A stretch of DNA of 39,132 bases from NCBI RefSeq assembly GCF_002210165.1, contig NZ_AQQP01000024.1:1-39132 (forward strand), in the 5' to 3' direction. The DNA comes from Phaeobacter sp. 22II1-1F12B. GTDB taxonomy: Bacteria; Pseudomonadota; Alphaproteobacteria; Rhodobacterales; Rhodobacteraceae. The position numbers and the translations under genes are program-made. Within the stretch, counting starts at the first letter, position 1; each line of letters starts with the position of its first letter. The notes beneath the pieces were generated by a model. That model worked only from the letters and a program-made list of their open reading frames with translations, did no database searches and was not told where the DNA came from. Below are positions 7,589 through 15,937 of the stretch, one piece after another.

Positions 7589-8056
7589 TCAGGCTGCTTC
7601 GTAACTCGTGAACACTTCGGTGTTACCGTCGCGCCGGATCAGAAATACATCGTAGGCTTCACGCTGATCTTCTGGCCCCATTCCGTGTGATCCATAGGGC
7701 ATGCCGGGAACGGCGAGACCGACTGCGTCTCGGCGTTCGTCCAGAAGGCGACGAATGTCTGCTGCGGGCACATGGCCCTCGATCATATAGCCTTCGATCT
7801 CGCCTGTGTGGCACGATATCATCTCTTGGGGGATGCCATTGTCCAACTTGTGTCGGACCAGCAGTGTTCCAAAGCTGCGCTCCTCGGTCACACGGAAGCC
7901 TTCAGCCCGAAGAATATCAGCCCAAACCCGGCAACAGCTGCAATTCGGGTCCTTAAGAACGTGGATCGACGGAGCTCCCTGCGCAATCGCGGCGAAGGGT
8001 GCAATGCTGGTAAGACCTACAGCGGCTATAATAATTTGACGGCGCGTTACATCAAT
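7589..8056 (-). CDS. DUF411 family periplasmic metal-binding protein, unusual start codon
   Basis: The DUF411 pattern is complete: an N-terminal hydrophobic secretion signal ('RRQIIIAAVGLTSIAPFAAIA'), then 'DPNCSCC', 'ISCHTGEIEGYMIEGHVPAADI' and 'GLAVPGMPYGS'. The Cys and His residues suggest metal binding, and relatives occur in copper/metal operons. No ATG, GTG or TTG exists at the expected start; the frame opens with ATT (8054-8056) placed 8 bases after AAAGGA, so either ATT is used or an ATG was mutated. A shorter form from GTG 7891 would lose the signal and the first Cys cluster. It sits between the ArsR gene and the cytochrome c pseudogene. Confidence 0.75.
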   Translation of the reverse strand: MDVTRRQIIIAAVGLTSIAPFAAIAQGAPSIHVLKDPNCSCCRVWADILRAEGFRVTEERSFGTLLVRHKLDNGIPQEMISCHTGEIEGYMIEGHVPAADIRRLLDERRDAVGLAVPGMPYGSHGMGPEDQREAYDVFLIRRDGNTEVFTSYEAA

Positions 8057-8107
8057 ATCAGTCGTCCTTTAGCTCTGTCCTAGTCTATTTCATCGCTTAG
8101 TGGCTGC

Positions 8108-8464
8108 TTATCTCCCGCGATAGTTGTCGCAGGCCTCAACGCCCCCTGCGACCACATCGAGAAGTGCGTCCACATCGCTCAACAGCGTTGCGATACGTGC
8201 GCTACTGATACGGTAGCGGATGAAGCGCCCATCTCGGTCGCTGTTAACTAGCCCGCACTCCAACAAGCATCGCAAGTGGTTGGATACGTTTGGTTGTGAT
8301 AGTCCCGTACGCTCGACGAGTTCGTGAACAACCAGCGGCTCCCCGCACAGCGCGCCGAGAATAGACAAGCGGCTTGGGTCGGCAAAGCCGCGAAATAGTT
8401 TTGCGCGTTGTTCAATGGTACCGACCTTGCGGTCCACAACGATCTGCGTCATATCATTGCTCAC
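8108..8464 (-). CDS. ArsR-family metal-responsive repressor, CmtR-like
   Basis: A 118-residue winged-helix protein. The recognition helix region 'TGLSQPNVSNHLRCLLECGLV' places Cys66 and Cys70 in a C-x3-C arrangement, with another Cys (112) near the C-terminus. This resembles CmtR, which senses Cd/Pb through two such cysteines plus a C-terminal one. The GTG start at 8464 has AAAGGA upstream; ATG 8452 is an alternative. It is divergent from a CDF exporter across 44 bp containing a palindrome, which implies it represses both directions until metal binds. The exact metal is inferred. Confidence 0.88.
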   Translation of the reverse strand: MSNDMTQIVVDRKVGTIEQRAKLFRGFADPSRLSILGALCGEPLVVHELVERTGLSQPNVSNHLRCLLECGLVNSDRDGRFIRYRISSARIATLLSDVDALLDVVAGGVEACDNYRGR

Positions 8465-8470
8465 TGATAT
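8451..8470. promoter_or_regulatory. Inverted repeat, candidate ArsR/CmtR operator
   Basis: ATATCA-8 bp-TGATAT is a perfect 6-bp inverted repeat at the divergent start of the repressor and exporter genes. It covers the GTG start of the repressor, which would make more sense if translation begins at ATG 8452 or if the site controls only the exporter. Confidence 0.55.
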
Positions 8471-8508
8471 ATTATCCTTTGATCCACTTTAGCAGGAGAA
8501 CTGCGATC

Positions 8509-9363
8509 ATGGCCAACGCTGATAGCACCGGTTCGGCGGCAGATATCCCATCCTTCCGTTACCGCGTTTCCGGTATGGATTGCGCCAAGGATGCCGCCCA
8601 GATCGAGCGGGCGGCGCAATCTGCAGGTATCGCGCCTGACGCCGTGAAAGTGTCTACTGCAACGCACATAATGACTTTGACAGCTCCCGAAGCGCGCTTG
8701 CCGGAAATTGAAAAAGCCGTCGAGACAACAGGGTATGGGTTTGACCGCATCGAGAGCGACGAAGATATTCAGCAAGGTGCGGCCCATCAGGACCCTGGCT
8801 ATCGCCGCGCGCTCTGGATCGTTGTGATCCTGAATGTTGGTTATGGCGTTCTTGAAATGATCGGCGGGTTCATTGCCGGGTCACAGGCCGTGAAGGCCGA
8901 CGCGTTGGATTTCATCGGCGACGGCGCAATCACCTTCCTCGGCCTGTTGGCCATCGGCTGGAGCCTCGCTTGGCGAGCGCGGTCGGCTCTGATCCAGGGC
9001 ATCTTCCTCGGCCTGCTTGGTCTTGGAGTCTTTGGCACGACCATCATAAGGGCATTCGAGCCGACAACCCCAGACGCCACTTTGATGGGGATTCTGGGCC
9101 TGATTGCTCTTGTGATAAATGTCATCTCCGTGCTGCCGTTGCTGCGGTACCGCAAGGGCGACGCGAACATGCGCGCTGTCTGGCTGTTCTCGCGCAACGA
9201 CGCCATCGGCAACGCCGCAGTCGTTATCGCCGCCGGGCTGGTGGTTTGGCTAGGCAGCGCATGGCCCGATCTCATCGTAGCCTTCGGGATCGCCGGACTG
9301 TTCCTGCACTCGTCATGGGCGATCATCCGCGACGCGCGGGCCGATCTGAAGGCGGTGGCATGA
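8509..9363 (+). CDS. CDF-type cation exporter with N-terminal heavy-metal-associated domain
   Basis: A 284-residue protein starting at ATG 8509 (AGGAG upstream). Residues 14-80 form an HMA-like domain with 'SGMDCAKDA', which has one Cys instead of CxxC. Six membrane segments follow from about residue 100; 'DALDFIGDGA' (131-140) is the usual metal-site helix of the cation diffusion facilitator family, and 'FSRNDAIGN' is its partner. It should export a divalent metal such as Cd, Zn or Pb using the proton gradient. It is controlled by the adjacent CmtR-like repressor and overlaps lspA by ATGA. Confidence 0.88.
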   Translation: MANADSTGSAADIPSFRYRVSGMDCAKDAAQIERAAQSAGIAPDAVKVSTATHIMTLTAPEARLPEIEKAVETTGYGFDRIESDEDIQQGAAHQDPGYRRALWIVVILNVGYGVLEMIGGFIAGSQAVKADALDFIGDGAITFLGLLAIGWSLAWRARSALIQGIFLGLLGLGVFGTTIIRAFEPTTPDATLMGILGLIALVINVISVLPLLRYRKGDANMRAVWLFSRNDAIGNAAVVIAAGLVVWLGSAWPDLIVAFGIAGLFLHSSWAIIRDARADLKAVA

Positions 9364-9869
9364 ACAGCCGCGTTCTCGGTGGGCTTTGCGCCATCGCCGC
9401 GTTTGGTGTTGATCAGGGCACCAAGGCTCTTGCCCTGAACTCCCCGGCGCTTGAGAACGGGGTCGAGGTTCTGCCCTTTCTCAACCTCGTGCGGGTTTTG
9501 AACGATGGGGTCAGCTTCGGTATGCTCGGCGGGGTCGTACCCTGGTGGGGTCTGGTCGCACTTGCTGCCGTGGTCGTGGCATGGCTGCTGATCTGGCTGT
9601 GGAAGGCTCCGGACAGGCTGACAGGTGCGGCGCTCGGTCTGATCATCGGAGGCGCGCTTGGCAATATCCTTGACCGTCTGCGCTATCAGGCCGTCCCTGA
9701 CTTTCTCGACTTCCATTACAGGTCATACCACTGGCCGTCCTTCAACTTGGCTGACGTGGCGATCTTTTGTGGGGCAGCATTGCTGTTCTGGGACAGCTTT
9801 CGCACCTCGAAAGTTAGGCCGGAAAATCGGGAACAAGACAATCGCAAGGGAGATGTCACGGGGGGATAA
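9360..9869 (+). CDS. lspA: Signal peptidase II (prolipoprotein signal peptidase)
   Basis: A 169-residue, four-helix membrane protein with the catalytic aspartates of aspartic peptidase family A8: Asp105 in 'GNILDRL' and Asp132 in 'FNLADVAI'. ATG 9360 overlaps the exporter stop codon (ATGA), so it is translationally coupled. Plasmid-borne lspA copies next to metal exporters are known from lead/zinc/cadmium resistance operons (for example the pbr system). It processes lipoproteins at the inner membrane; the housekeeping copy is expected on the chromosome. Confidence 0.92.
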   Translation: MNSRVLGGLCAIAAFGVDQGTKALALNSPALENGVEVLPFLNLVRVLNDGVSFGMLGGVVPWWGLVALAAVVVAWLLIWLWKAPDRLTGAALGLIIGGALGNILDRLRYQAVPDFLDFHYRSYHWPSFNLADVAIFCGAALLFWDSFRTSKVRPENREQDNRKGDVTGG

Positions 9870-9906
9870 CAGCTAACAGGCAAAGAACTTTGGGAGGGAA
9901 TTCGGC

Positions 9907-10428
9907 TTGAGATTTTTGGATTGGATTGACCGTGGCATTCGCGGCATCGGCGTCGTGACTGCGTGGCTGACAGTTGTTTCGATTGCTGCTTATGGCGCGC
10001 TTCAGATGCTGGATCGCAAGCTACAACTTGGCGTGTCGAGCTATTTGCCGGACCTGTCCACGTCACTGCTGTTCATCCTAATTTTCTTGACCTTTGGGTA
10101 TACCTATCTGCGCGACGGTCACGTGCGCGTTGATGTTCTTCGCAGACATTGGTCCGCCCGCCGCATTGCTTGGATCGAACTGATTGGCGGCCTTTTTGTC
10201 CTTCTGCCGCTCGCCGCCATCCTGACCTACTACGGATGGGACGGTTTGATGCGCACCACGAAATACGCGGAAACCCAGTTGTGGGCACAACGCATCACCG
10301 GGGTCATCGGCCCCATCTTGCTGGCTCTTGCCGGGATGATCGTAGCCCTTCGCAACATCGCCTTTCTGACAGGGAGACGTGCGCAAGGTGCACCGGAACA
10401 AGCAAGCGGCCTGCACAATGGTGAATGA
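9907..10428 (+). CDS. TRAP transporter small permease (DctQ family)
   Basis: A 173-residue protein with four predicted membrane helices and the DctQ-type loop between helices 2 and 3 ('GHVRVDVLRRHWSARRIAWIEL'). It begins at TTG 9907, preceded by GGGAGG 10-15 bases upstream. DctQ proteins pair with a large DctM permease and need a periplasmic DctP binding protein. It overlaps the following DctM gene by 11 bp, so the two are coupled. Substrate is unknown. Confidence 0.88.
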   Translation: MRFLDWIDRGIRGIGVVTAWLTVVSIAAYGALQMLDRKLQLGVSSYLPDLSTSLLFILIFLTFGYTYLRDGHVRVDVLRRHWSARRIAWIELIGGLFVLLPLAAILTYYGWDGLMRTTKYAETQLWAQRITGVIGPILLALAGMIVALRNIAFLTGRRAQGAPEQASGLHNGE

Positions 10429-11791
10429 GGTCCTCACGGTTGCCATGCTTGTCGTGATGGCGATTGGGGTTTTCAGTGGCTTTCCGGTGGCGCTGGTGCT
10501 CGCGGGGACAGGCTTCTTGGGGTTTGTCGCTGCGGTTTGGGTGGGGATCACTGATTTTCAGCATCTGGGGCTGATCTACCTGCGGGCCCGTGGTGTACTG
10601 ACCAATGAATCAGTCCAATTCACCAGCGTTCCAATGTTGATTTTTCTTGGCCTGATCCTGAATGCCAGCGGGATTGCCGAAACCATGTTTCGCTTGCTGG
10701 GGCGTCTTCTGACAGGCGTTCCCGGTCGCTACGCCATTGCGACTTTGCTGATCGGCCTCGTTCTTGCGCCCGCCGCCGGGGTGATCGGTGCTTCCGTCAT
10801 AACTGTGGCGTTGGTGGCCTATGCCCCGATGATGGCGTCGGGCTACGCACCGCGAACCGCAGGAGGCGCTGTCGCAGCTTCTGGAGCATTGGGTGTCGTG
10901 TTCCCGCCAGCCGTGATGCTGTTCTTCATCTCGAACGTGTTCTATCTGCGCATCGGATTGATGTATGTGGCCCTCATCGTACCTGTGCTTCTGATGGTCA
11001 TGGCCTTCGCGGTCTACTTTGCGGTCACCTTGAGAAAAACGGTCGAAATCCCGCTGGACACACCCAAGACCAATCTTGTGTCAGACCTCTTGTTTGTACT
11101 CGCGTCTGTCGCGGTCATCGCATCCATTCCGCTCAGCATCATTCTGGGCTTTGCGACACTAACAGAGGCGGCTGGAGTAGGGGTTTTTGGCGCGCTTTTG
11201 GTTGCTCTGGCGCGAAAGCGTCTGTCTTTCTCGTCGTTAAACTCTGTCACGGTGCAGACAAGCACGATGACGTCGATGGTCTTCTTCATCGTACTTGGCG
11301 CATCGGTGTTTTCGCTCAGTTTCCACCTCGTTGGTGGACCAAATGTGATCTTCGACTGGATATCCGCATTCGATCTCACCCGGTGGGAACTGTTGGCCAT
11401 GCTCCTTGGCGTGATCATCATACTTGGGTTTGTTTTTGACTGGATCGAGGTGCTGCTGGTCTTTGTACCCGTACTGATGCCGATTATTTCAGAGCTCGAC
11501 TTCGCAGATCACGTCGGCTCTGCCTACTTTGCACAAATCTGGATCGCTGGCCTGATAGCCTTGGCGTTGCAGACGTCTTTTCTGACGCCCCCTTTCGGTT
11601 ATGCCCTGTTCTTTGCCAAGATGGCCGCACCGAAGGGTATCAATCTGTCTGATATCTATCGCGGAGCGGTACCCCTTGTTGCCATTGAGATTGCATTGAT
11701 CGCGGCGCTGATCTCGTTTCCTCAGCTTATCACTTGGCTGCCCGAAATGGCCCTTGGGGATGCCGATGCGCCGCAATTGATACAGCGGTGA
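10418..11791 (+). CDS. TRAP transporter large permease (DctM family)
   Basis: A 457-residue, strongly hydrophobic protein with about 12 membrane helices, including DctM-type segments such as 'SVPMLIFLGLILNASGIAE' and 'ALGVVFPPAVMLFFISN'. It starts at ATG 10418 inside the end of the DctQ gene. It is the ion-coupled channel subunit of a TRAP transporter, usually importing organic acids. No DctP-like binding protein gene is found before or after it in the window, so the partner is either elsewhere on the replicon or lost. No terminator is obvious after 11791. Confidence 0.9.
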   Translation: MVNEVLTVAMLVVMAIGVFSGFPVALVLAGTGFLGFVAAVWVGITDFQHLGLIYLRARGVLTNESVQFTSVPMLIFLGLILNASGIAETMFRLLGRLLTGVPGRYAIATLLIGLVLAPAAGVIGASVITVALVAYAPMMASGYAPRTAGGAVAASGALGVVFPPAVMLFFISNVFYLRIGLMYVALIVPVLLMVMAFAVYFAVTLRKTVEIPLDTPKTNLVSDLLFVLASVAVIASIPLSIILGFATLTEAAGVGVFGALLVALARKRLSFSSLNSVTVQTSTMTSMVFFIVLGASVFSLSFHLVGGPNVIFDWISAFDLTRWELLAMLLGVIIILGFVFDWIEVLLVFVPVLMPIISELDFADHVGSAYFAQIWIAGLIALALQTSFLTPPFGYALFFAKMAAPKGINLSDIYRGAVPLVAIEIALIAALISFPQLITWLPEMALGDADAPQLIQR

Positions 11792-11980
11792 GTGATGTAG
11801 CCTGCAGCGGGGGAAAGCATTCCCTTGTGGGTTCTCTAGGTTTAACCGTTTTTTCGGATTGAGCTGAAGCGGCCACTGGCGCAGCCGCAGCGAAATGGTG
11901 CTTAGTCCCGCATTGCTGCCTATTCGCGAAAACAGGGCCAAAGGTTGCTTCCTTGACCCAAGCCGAGATCGAACCGGGGC

Positions 11981-12892
11981 CTAAGCCCCGATCCTCTTGA
12001 TGCGGATTCCGAGCTTGCGGGCCTTGTCGACGATGTTCTCTGTGATGCCCGAACCGGGCGTGGCAATCAGACCCTGCGGTATGGTCTCGAGCATCTTGTC
12101 GTTGCGCTTGAAAGGGGCGGCCTTGCCGTGGCTTTTCCAGTCGGGTTTGAAGACCACCTGGGTGACACCTCGGGTATCTGCCCAGCGGGCCGCAATCATC
12201 TCGGCGCCCTTGGGCGTACCGCCGTGCAGCAGCACCATGTCGGGGTATTTCGCAAGGGTGGCATCGAGGACGGACCAGATCAGGTCGTAGGCCTGATAGT
12301 CGCCGCCAGAGAAGGCGATCCGCGTGCCTTCGGGGCAATGCACTTCGGTTTCCTTACGGCGCTTGGCTGAGAGATAGGCCCGGCTATCCACCACGGCGGA
12401 GGTGAGACCACGATGGGAGACCTTGGATCCGGTGCGCGGGAGCCAAGGCGAGCCCGTGGCGGCCGAGAAGTGGTCCACGGCGAGATCGCGCATCTGCTCG
12501 AAAGCGTCGCGGTGATCCCAGAGCTTGAGCCCGATCACCTGGAGGCGCTCGAGTTCGACCGAGGCGACCTCGGAGCCGTCCTGGATGGCCAGAATTTCCC
12601 GGACCTCGAATTCGTTGTCGTCGAGAAGCTTCTGGATATGGGTCAGCCGGCGATGGAAAATCGAGGTCAGGGACCAGAGCATCTCTTCGAGATTGTCTTC
12701 CAACTGGCTGCCGGTGAGGAGGCCGATGGTGGTATCAAAGAGGGTCGCCATGGCGAGTTCGACCTCATCTGGCTGGGGCAGGGGGCGATGATCGGTCTCG
12801 CCGGCCCCCGGCGTTGCGCCGTGAAGTGCCAGGTGGTCGAGGATGGCGGAGGTCACGCCGGTTTCCTCTTGGATGTCTGTCTGATGGGGCAT
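11981..12892 (-). CDS. DUF2493 (SLOG-fold) plasmid protein
   Basis: A 303-residue protein. The C-terminal half is a Rossmann-like DUF2493/SLOG nucleotide-binding domain, with 'RIAFSGGDYQAYDLIWSVLD', 'LLHGGTPKGAEMIAARWAD' and 'LIATPGSGITENIVDKAR'. The N-terminal half is helical and family-specific. GAGGAA lies about 8 bases upstream of ATG 12892. Such proteins accompany Toprim and strawberry-notch genes on alphaproteobacterial plasmids; the biochemical role is unknown, though the fold suggests nucleotide binding or processing. A GGGGC/GCCCC hairpin overlaps its stop codon (11976-11989). Confidence 0.85.
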   Translation of the reverse strand: MPHQTDIQEETGVTSAILDHLALHGATPGAGETDHRPLPQPDEVELAMATLFDTTIGLLTGSQLEDNLEEMLWSLTSIFHRRLTHIQKLLDDNEFEVREILAIQDGSEVASVELERLQVIGLKLWDHRDAFEQMRDLAVDHFSAATGSPWLPRTGSKVSHRGLTSAVVDSRAYLSAKRRKETEVHCPEGTRIAFSGGDYQAYDLIWSVLDATLAKYPDMVLLHGGTPKGAEMIAARWADTRGVTQVVFKPDWKSHGKAAPFKRNDKMLETIPQGLIATPGSGITENIVDKARKLGIRIKRIGA

Positions 12893-13000
12893 TGTCTGGT
12901 TCCTCTGATTGATCTGACCCGATTTGGATGGGGCGATATCAGGACCGGCGGCGACCGGGCCGCATCCGTCAGGATCGCAGCGCAGCGGAGAATGCGCCGC

Positions 13001-13059
13001 GCGCCGGAAAATTGTTCCCGCGAGGAATGCCCTGAAGGGGCAGGGGAATTTTCTGGCGC
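13001..13059. repeat. Interrupted inverted repeat in the Toprim-DUF2493 gap
   Basis: GCGCCGGAAAATT (13001-13013) pairs with AATTTTCTGGCGC (13047-13059, one mismatch), and GCCC/GGGC arms nest inside. The whole 299-bp gap 12893-13191 otherwise holds no gene. The fold could be a terminator or processing signal between the leftward Toprim and DUF2493 genes, or a protein-binding or single-strand origin element. Confidence 0.5.
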
Positions 13060-13191
13060 GGGGCGCGTTGCTGCCCGGGCGAGGGGCACTCAGCCCCGAC
13101 CCGCTGGTCCATCGCTCCCCTTATCCAAGCGGGATCAGATCGAGCCCGCGGAACCTTTGCCCCCTCGGTCATCACGAGTGGAGACAGGCGC

Positions 13192-14238
13192 TCACCCGTG
13201 CTCGATCTCCAGACCTTGCGCCTTCATTGCCTTGAGAAGAGACCGTCGCAGCGCATCCTTGCCAAAAGCCCGCAGATCGTCGTTGAAATCGCCCATACTT
13301 GGCACGAGATCACCACAGGCAATTCCAAGCGATTCCAGTTGGTTACGCAATCTCATAGATGCATAGCGACCAGCTTCGTCATTGTCCCGTGCGATCCAGA
13401 TAGGTTTGATCCCCGGCGGCGGGATGAAGAGCCCGAGATGGGTGGCAGTGAGACAAGACGCGAGGTCGAACTCCGGGAGAGCCGTGCCGACCGAGAGGGT
13501 ATTCTCGAGACCTTCGCCGACGATGAGATCAGAGCGCGCCTTGCCGGACCAGAAGCGGATGGCGTGGCCATGCAGTTGCCCGAGGATCCGTTTCGGGCTC
13601 TCGATTTCGGCCAAAACGCCGGTGGACGGGTCGAGATAGAACAGCGCACATCCGGTGATCTGGCCCCGATTGTCCGTGATCTTTGTGAGCAGGGCAGGGG
13701 ACCTTGTTGCCAGATCAGGATCGTCCTCGCCCTGACGTAGGAAGACCCGCGGATGATAGCGGAGCGCGGGACCGAGGCGCGTGATGCCGCACCCTTGCAG
13801 ATAGGTGGCGGCCAAGGTGCCAAGAACTGGCTTGCCAGCCGCAAAGAGCTTGCGCGCCCGCGCAATGCGTTTGCTGGAGGCAGTATCGTGGCGCTCAGCC
13901 CTTTGGGTTTCACGAGTTACGGCAGGGCAGGGGGCCTCGCCGAGAAAGGACCGGGCCTCCCTTAGCGTTTCCTTGAGTGTCACCGAACCAAGCCGTTCTT
14001 GCAGCAGGTCGATCAAGTCGCCAAATTCACCCGTCGCGAAATCTTGCCAGGACCCGGCCTTGCGCCCGCTTTCCGCCTGCAGTCGGATCGCGAGACTCTG
14101 TCCCTTTGCTCCCGATGTGTCACCGACCTGCCAATAATTGCCCTGCTTGCGTCCCTCGGGGAAATACTGGCGGCAGAAACTCTCGGCCTGGTCTGCAAGA
14201 TCGGCCGAGAGGTCTGTGATGCTGCGCCGCGGGTTCAT
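13192..14238 (-). CDS. Toprim-domain protein (DUF7146-like, primase-related)
   Basis: A 348-residue protein. The N-terminal part ('GNYWQVGDTSGAKGQSLAIR' onward) resembles the domain preceding Toprim in plasmid primase-like proteins. The Toprim core is visible as 'IVGEGLENTLS' (catalytic Glu) and 'WIARDNDEAGR' (D-x-D). No helicase domain follows, so it may act as a primase-like nicking or nucleotidyl-transfer protein in replication or transfer. ATG 14238 overlaps the stop codon of the strawberry-notch gene (ATGA), showing the original operon order. Confidence 0.85.
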   Translation of the reverse strand: MNPRRSITDLSADLADQAESFCRQYFPEGRKQGNYWQVGDTSGAKGQSLAIRLQAESGRKAGSWQDFATGEFGDLIDLLQERLGSVTLKETLREARSFLGEAPCPAVTRETQRAERHDTASSKRIARARKLFAAGKPVLGTLAATYLQGCGITRLGPALRYHPRVFLRQGEDDPDLATRSPALLTKITDNRGQITGCALFYLDPSTGVLAEIESPKRILGQLHGHAIRFWSGKARSDLIVGEGLENTLSVGTALPEFDLASCLTATHLGLFIPPPGIKPIWIARDNDEAGRYASMRLRNQLESLGIACGDLVPSMGDFNDDLRAFGKDALRRSLLKAMKAQGLEIEHG

Positions 14239-14291
14239 GCGGCAGCATCTGCGACGCTTGCGCCAACTGGATGCTCGGCGAGCACCTGAAG
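14235..14291 (-). pseudogene. C-terminal remnant of the strawberry-notch-like gene
   Basis: Directly beyond the left end of the IS3-family insertion, 18 codons ending 'LAEHPVGASVADAAA' run in frame to a stop that overlaps the Toprim start. This is the tail of the large helicase-like gene whose body resumes at 16533, on the other side of the insertion. No obvious target-site duplication flanks the element. Confidence 0.75.
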
Positions 14292-14348
14292 TGGTCCCAT
14301 CTTTTCGGACAGGTTTGCAGCGTTTCTAAGGTGTATCCGGTTTAGGTT

Positions 14349-15203
14349 TCATGCTGCGTTTCGCTCTTCCAAGCCCGCCCAATATGCGTCGTCAGGCGTT
14401 TGCCGATCAAGCGCCGAAGGGGGCCGTTTGGTGTTGGAGAAGACCATCCAGTTCTTGACGACGCGCCGGGCCTGGAAGCCATCGGAGATTTCCTCAAGGT
14501 ATATGGCCTCCTGCTTCAAGGATCGCCACAGGCGTTCGATGAAGATGTTGTCGAGATATCTTCCCCGACCGTCCATCGAGATGCGCACGCCCACCTCGGT
14601 CAACGTGGTGATCCAGGCCGATCCGGTGAACTGGCTGCCCTGATCCGTATTCATGATCTCGGGCGGGCCGTGCTTGGCGATGGCTTCGTTCAAAGCATCG
14701 ACGCAGAAGTCGGCGTGCATCGTGTTCGACAGCCTCCAGCTCAGGACCTTGCGCGTGGCCCAGTCCATTATGGCGACCAGATACAGGAACCCATTCCTGA
14801 CCGGCACAAAGGTGATATCTGCGCACCAAACCTGATTGGGTCGGTCAATCTGCATCTTCCTCAGCAAATATGGATAGACCGGATGCTGGGGGTGCGGCTT
14901 GCTGGTTCGAGGACGCTTGTAGATCGCTTCCAAGCCCATCTTCGCCATGAGGCGACGGACGCGATGACGACCCATAACGATCCCTTCCCGGCGCAGATAC
15001 GCCGCGATCTGGCGTGATCCGAAGAACGGGTATCGGGTGAACACCCGGGCGATCTCTTTCATCATCGCCAGCGTGTCCGCATTGACCCCGACCGGCGTGT
15101 AGTAGTACGCAGATCGGCTCAGGCTTACCAGCTTACATTGCTGGCTGATGCTCAGATCGGGATGGTCGTGCTGGATCATCAACCGTTTCTTTGCCGGGCT
15201 CAC
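14349..15203 (-). CDS. IS3-family transposase OrfB (DDE integrase domain)
   Basis: A 284-residue protein with an N-terminal HTH_21-type region, then an rve-type catalytic domain: 'VWCADITFVPV' (Asp), 'NTDQGSQFT' (Asp) and the 'DNIFIERLWRSLK' (Glu) region. In the intact element it would be made as an OrfAB fusion by -1 frameshifting. Here orfA is separated by the IS110-type insertion, so the element is probably dead unless supplied in trans. The GTG at 15203 may not be a true start. Confidence 0.88.
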   Translation of the reverse strand: MSPAKKRLMIQHDHPDLSISQQCKLVSLSRSAYYYTPVGVNADTLAMMKEIARVFTRYPFFGSRQIAAYLRREGIVMGRHRVRRLMAKMGLEAIYKRPRTSKPHPQHPVYPYLLRKMQIDRPNQVWCADITFVPVRNGFLYLVAIMDWATRKVLSWRLSNTMHADFCVDALNEAIAKHGPPEIMNTDQGSQFTGSAWITTLTEVGVRISMDGRGRYLDNIFIERLWRSLKQEAIYLEEISDGFQARRVVKNWMVFSNTKRPPSALDRQTPDDAYWAGLEERNAA

Positions 15204-15296
15204 CTTTTGAGCCCTTCCGACAAAAAGATCCTATGAGGGCGGAACGCGCTGTTTGGTTAGCCTGGCCGCATCTGGATTTTTGCGGGAGACCTTTTC

Positions 15297-15923
15297 ATGG
15301 ACCATAACGATACCATCGAACCGAAGACTTTTGTCGCGATTGAACTGAGCAAACGCAGCTGGGTTATCGGTATTGCCAAGCCTGATCGAGACAAGCCTTC
15401 CATATATCGCCTGACCGGTGGCGATAAGTTGGGTTTGCTCGCCCGACTACGACGAACTTCAGACGCCAAGGATATGGTCCTCTGTTTCGAGGCTGGCCAT
15501 GACGGGTTCTGGTTGGCGCGGTTTCTACAGGCAGAGGGTTATGATGTGCGCGTCCTTGATCCGGCAAGTTTGCAGGTCAATCGCCGGGCCAGGCGGGTCA
15601 AGACGGATCGCATTGACGCCTTGGCGATGCTCCGCGCGTTGGCCGCCGTTTATCGGGGTGAAAGACAAGTCTGCGCGCAGGTTCGCGTCTTGACCGTCGC
15701 GGAAGAGGACGCCCGGCGATCGCATCGCGAGCGCGATAGGCTGATTCACGAGAGAACGGCACACGTGAACCGTATCAAGGGTCTCCGAACGCAGGGCCAA
15801 GGAGCGCGTATCCGCAGGATCATGCTAATCGCTTTGGCGCGTAAATTGGCCATCGCCTTGTGGCGGTACGTGGAAACCGGCGTCTTGCCGGAGGGCGCAA
15901 CACTATCGGCCAAGGCAGCCTGA
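15297..15923 (+). pseudogene. Truncated IS110-family transposase (C-terminal domain missing)
   Basis: 208 codons. The N-terminal RuvC-like DEDD domain is present ('TFVAIELSKRSWVIGI', 'LCFEAGHDGFWLARF', 'VKTDRIDALAMLRAL', with Glu where Asp is usual in the first motif), as is the coiled 'HVNRIKGL' segment. The text then jumps to 'IALARKLAIALWRYVETGVL', the normal C-terminal end. The domain carrying the catalytic Ser (Transposase_20), usually over 100 residues, is absent, pointing to an in-frame internal deletion. The frame is open, so a stable but probably inactive protein could be made. Confidence 0.8.
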
Positions 15924-15937
15924 TCAATTTCAAAGCT

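Noticed and set aside
11950-11990. tRNA-like T-arm sequence (GGTTCGATC on the minus strand)
   Set aside because: The stem pairs poorly and no acceptor, D-arm or anticodon arm can be placed around it.
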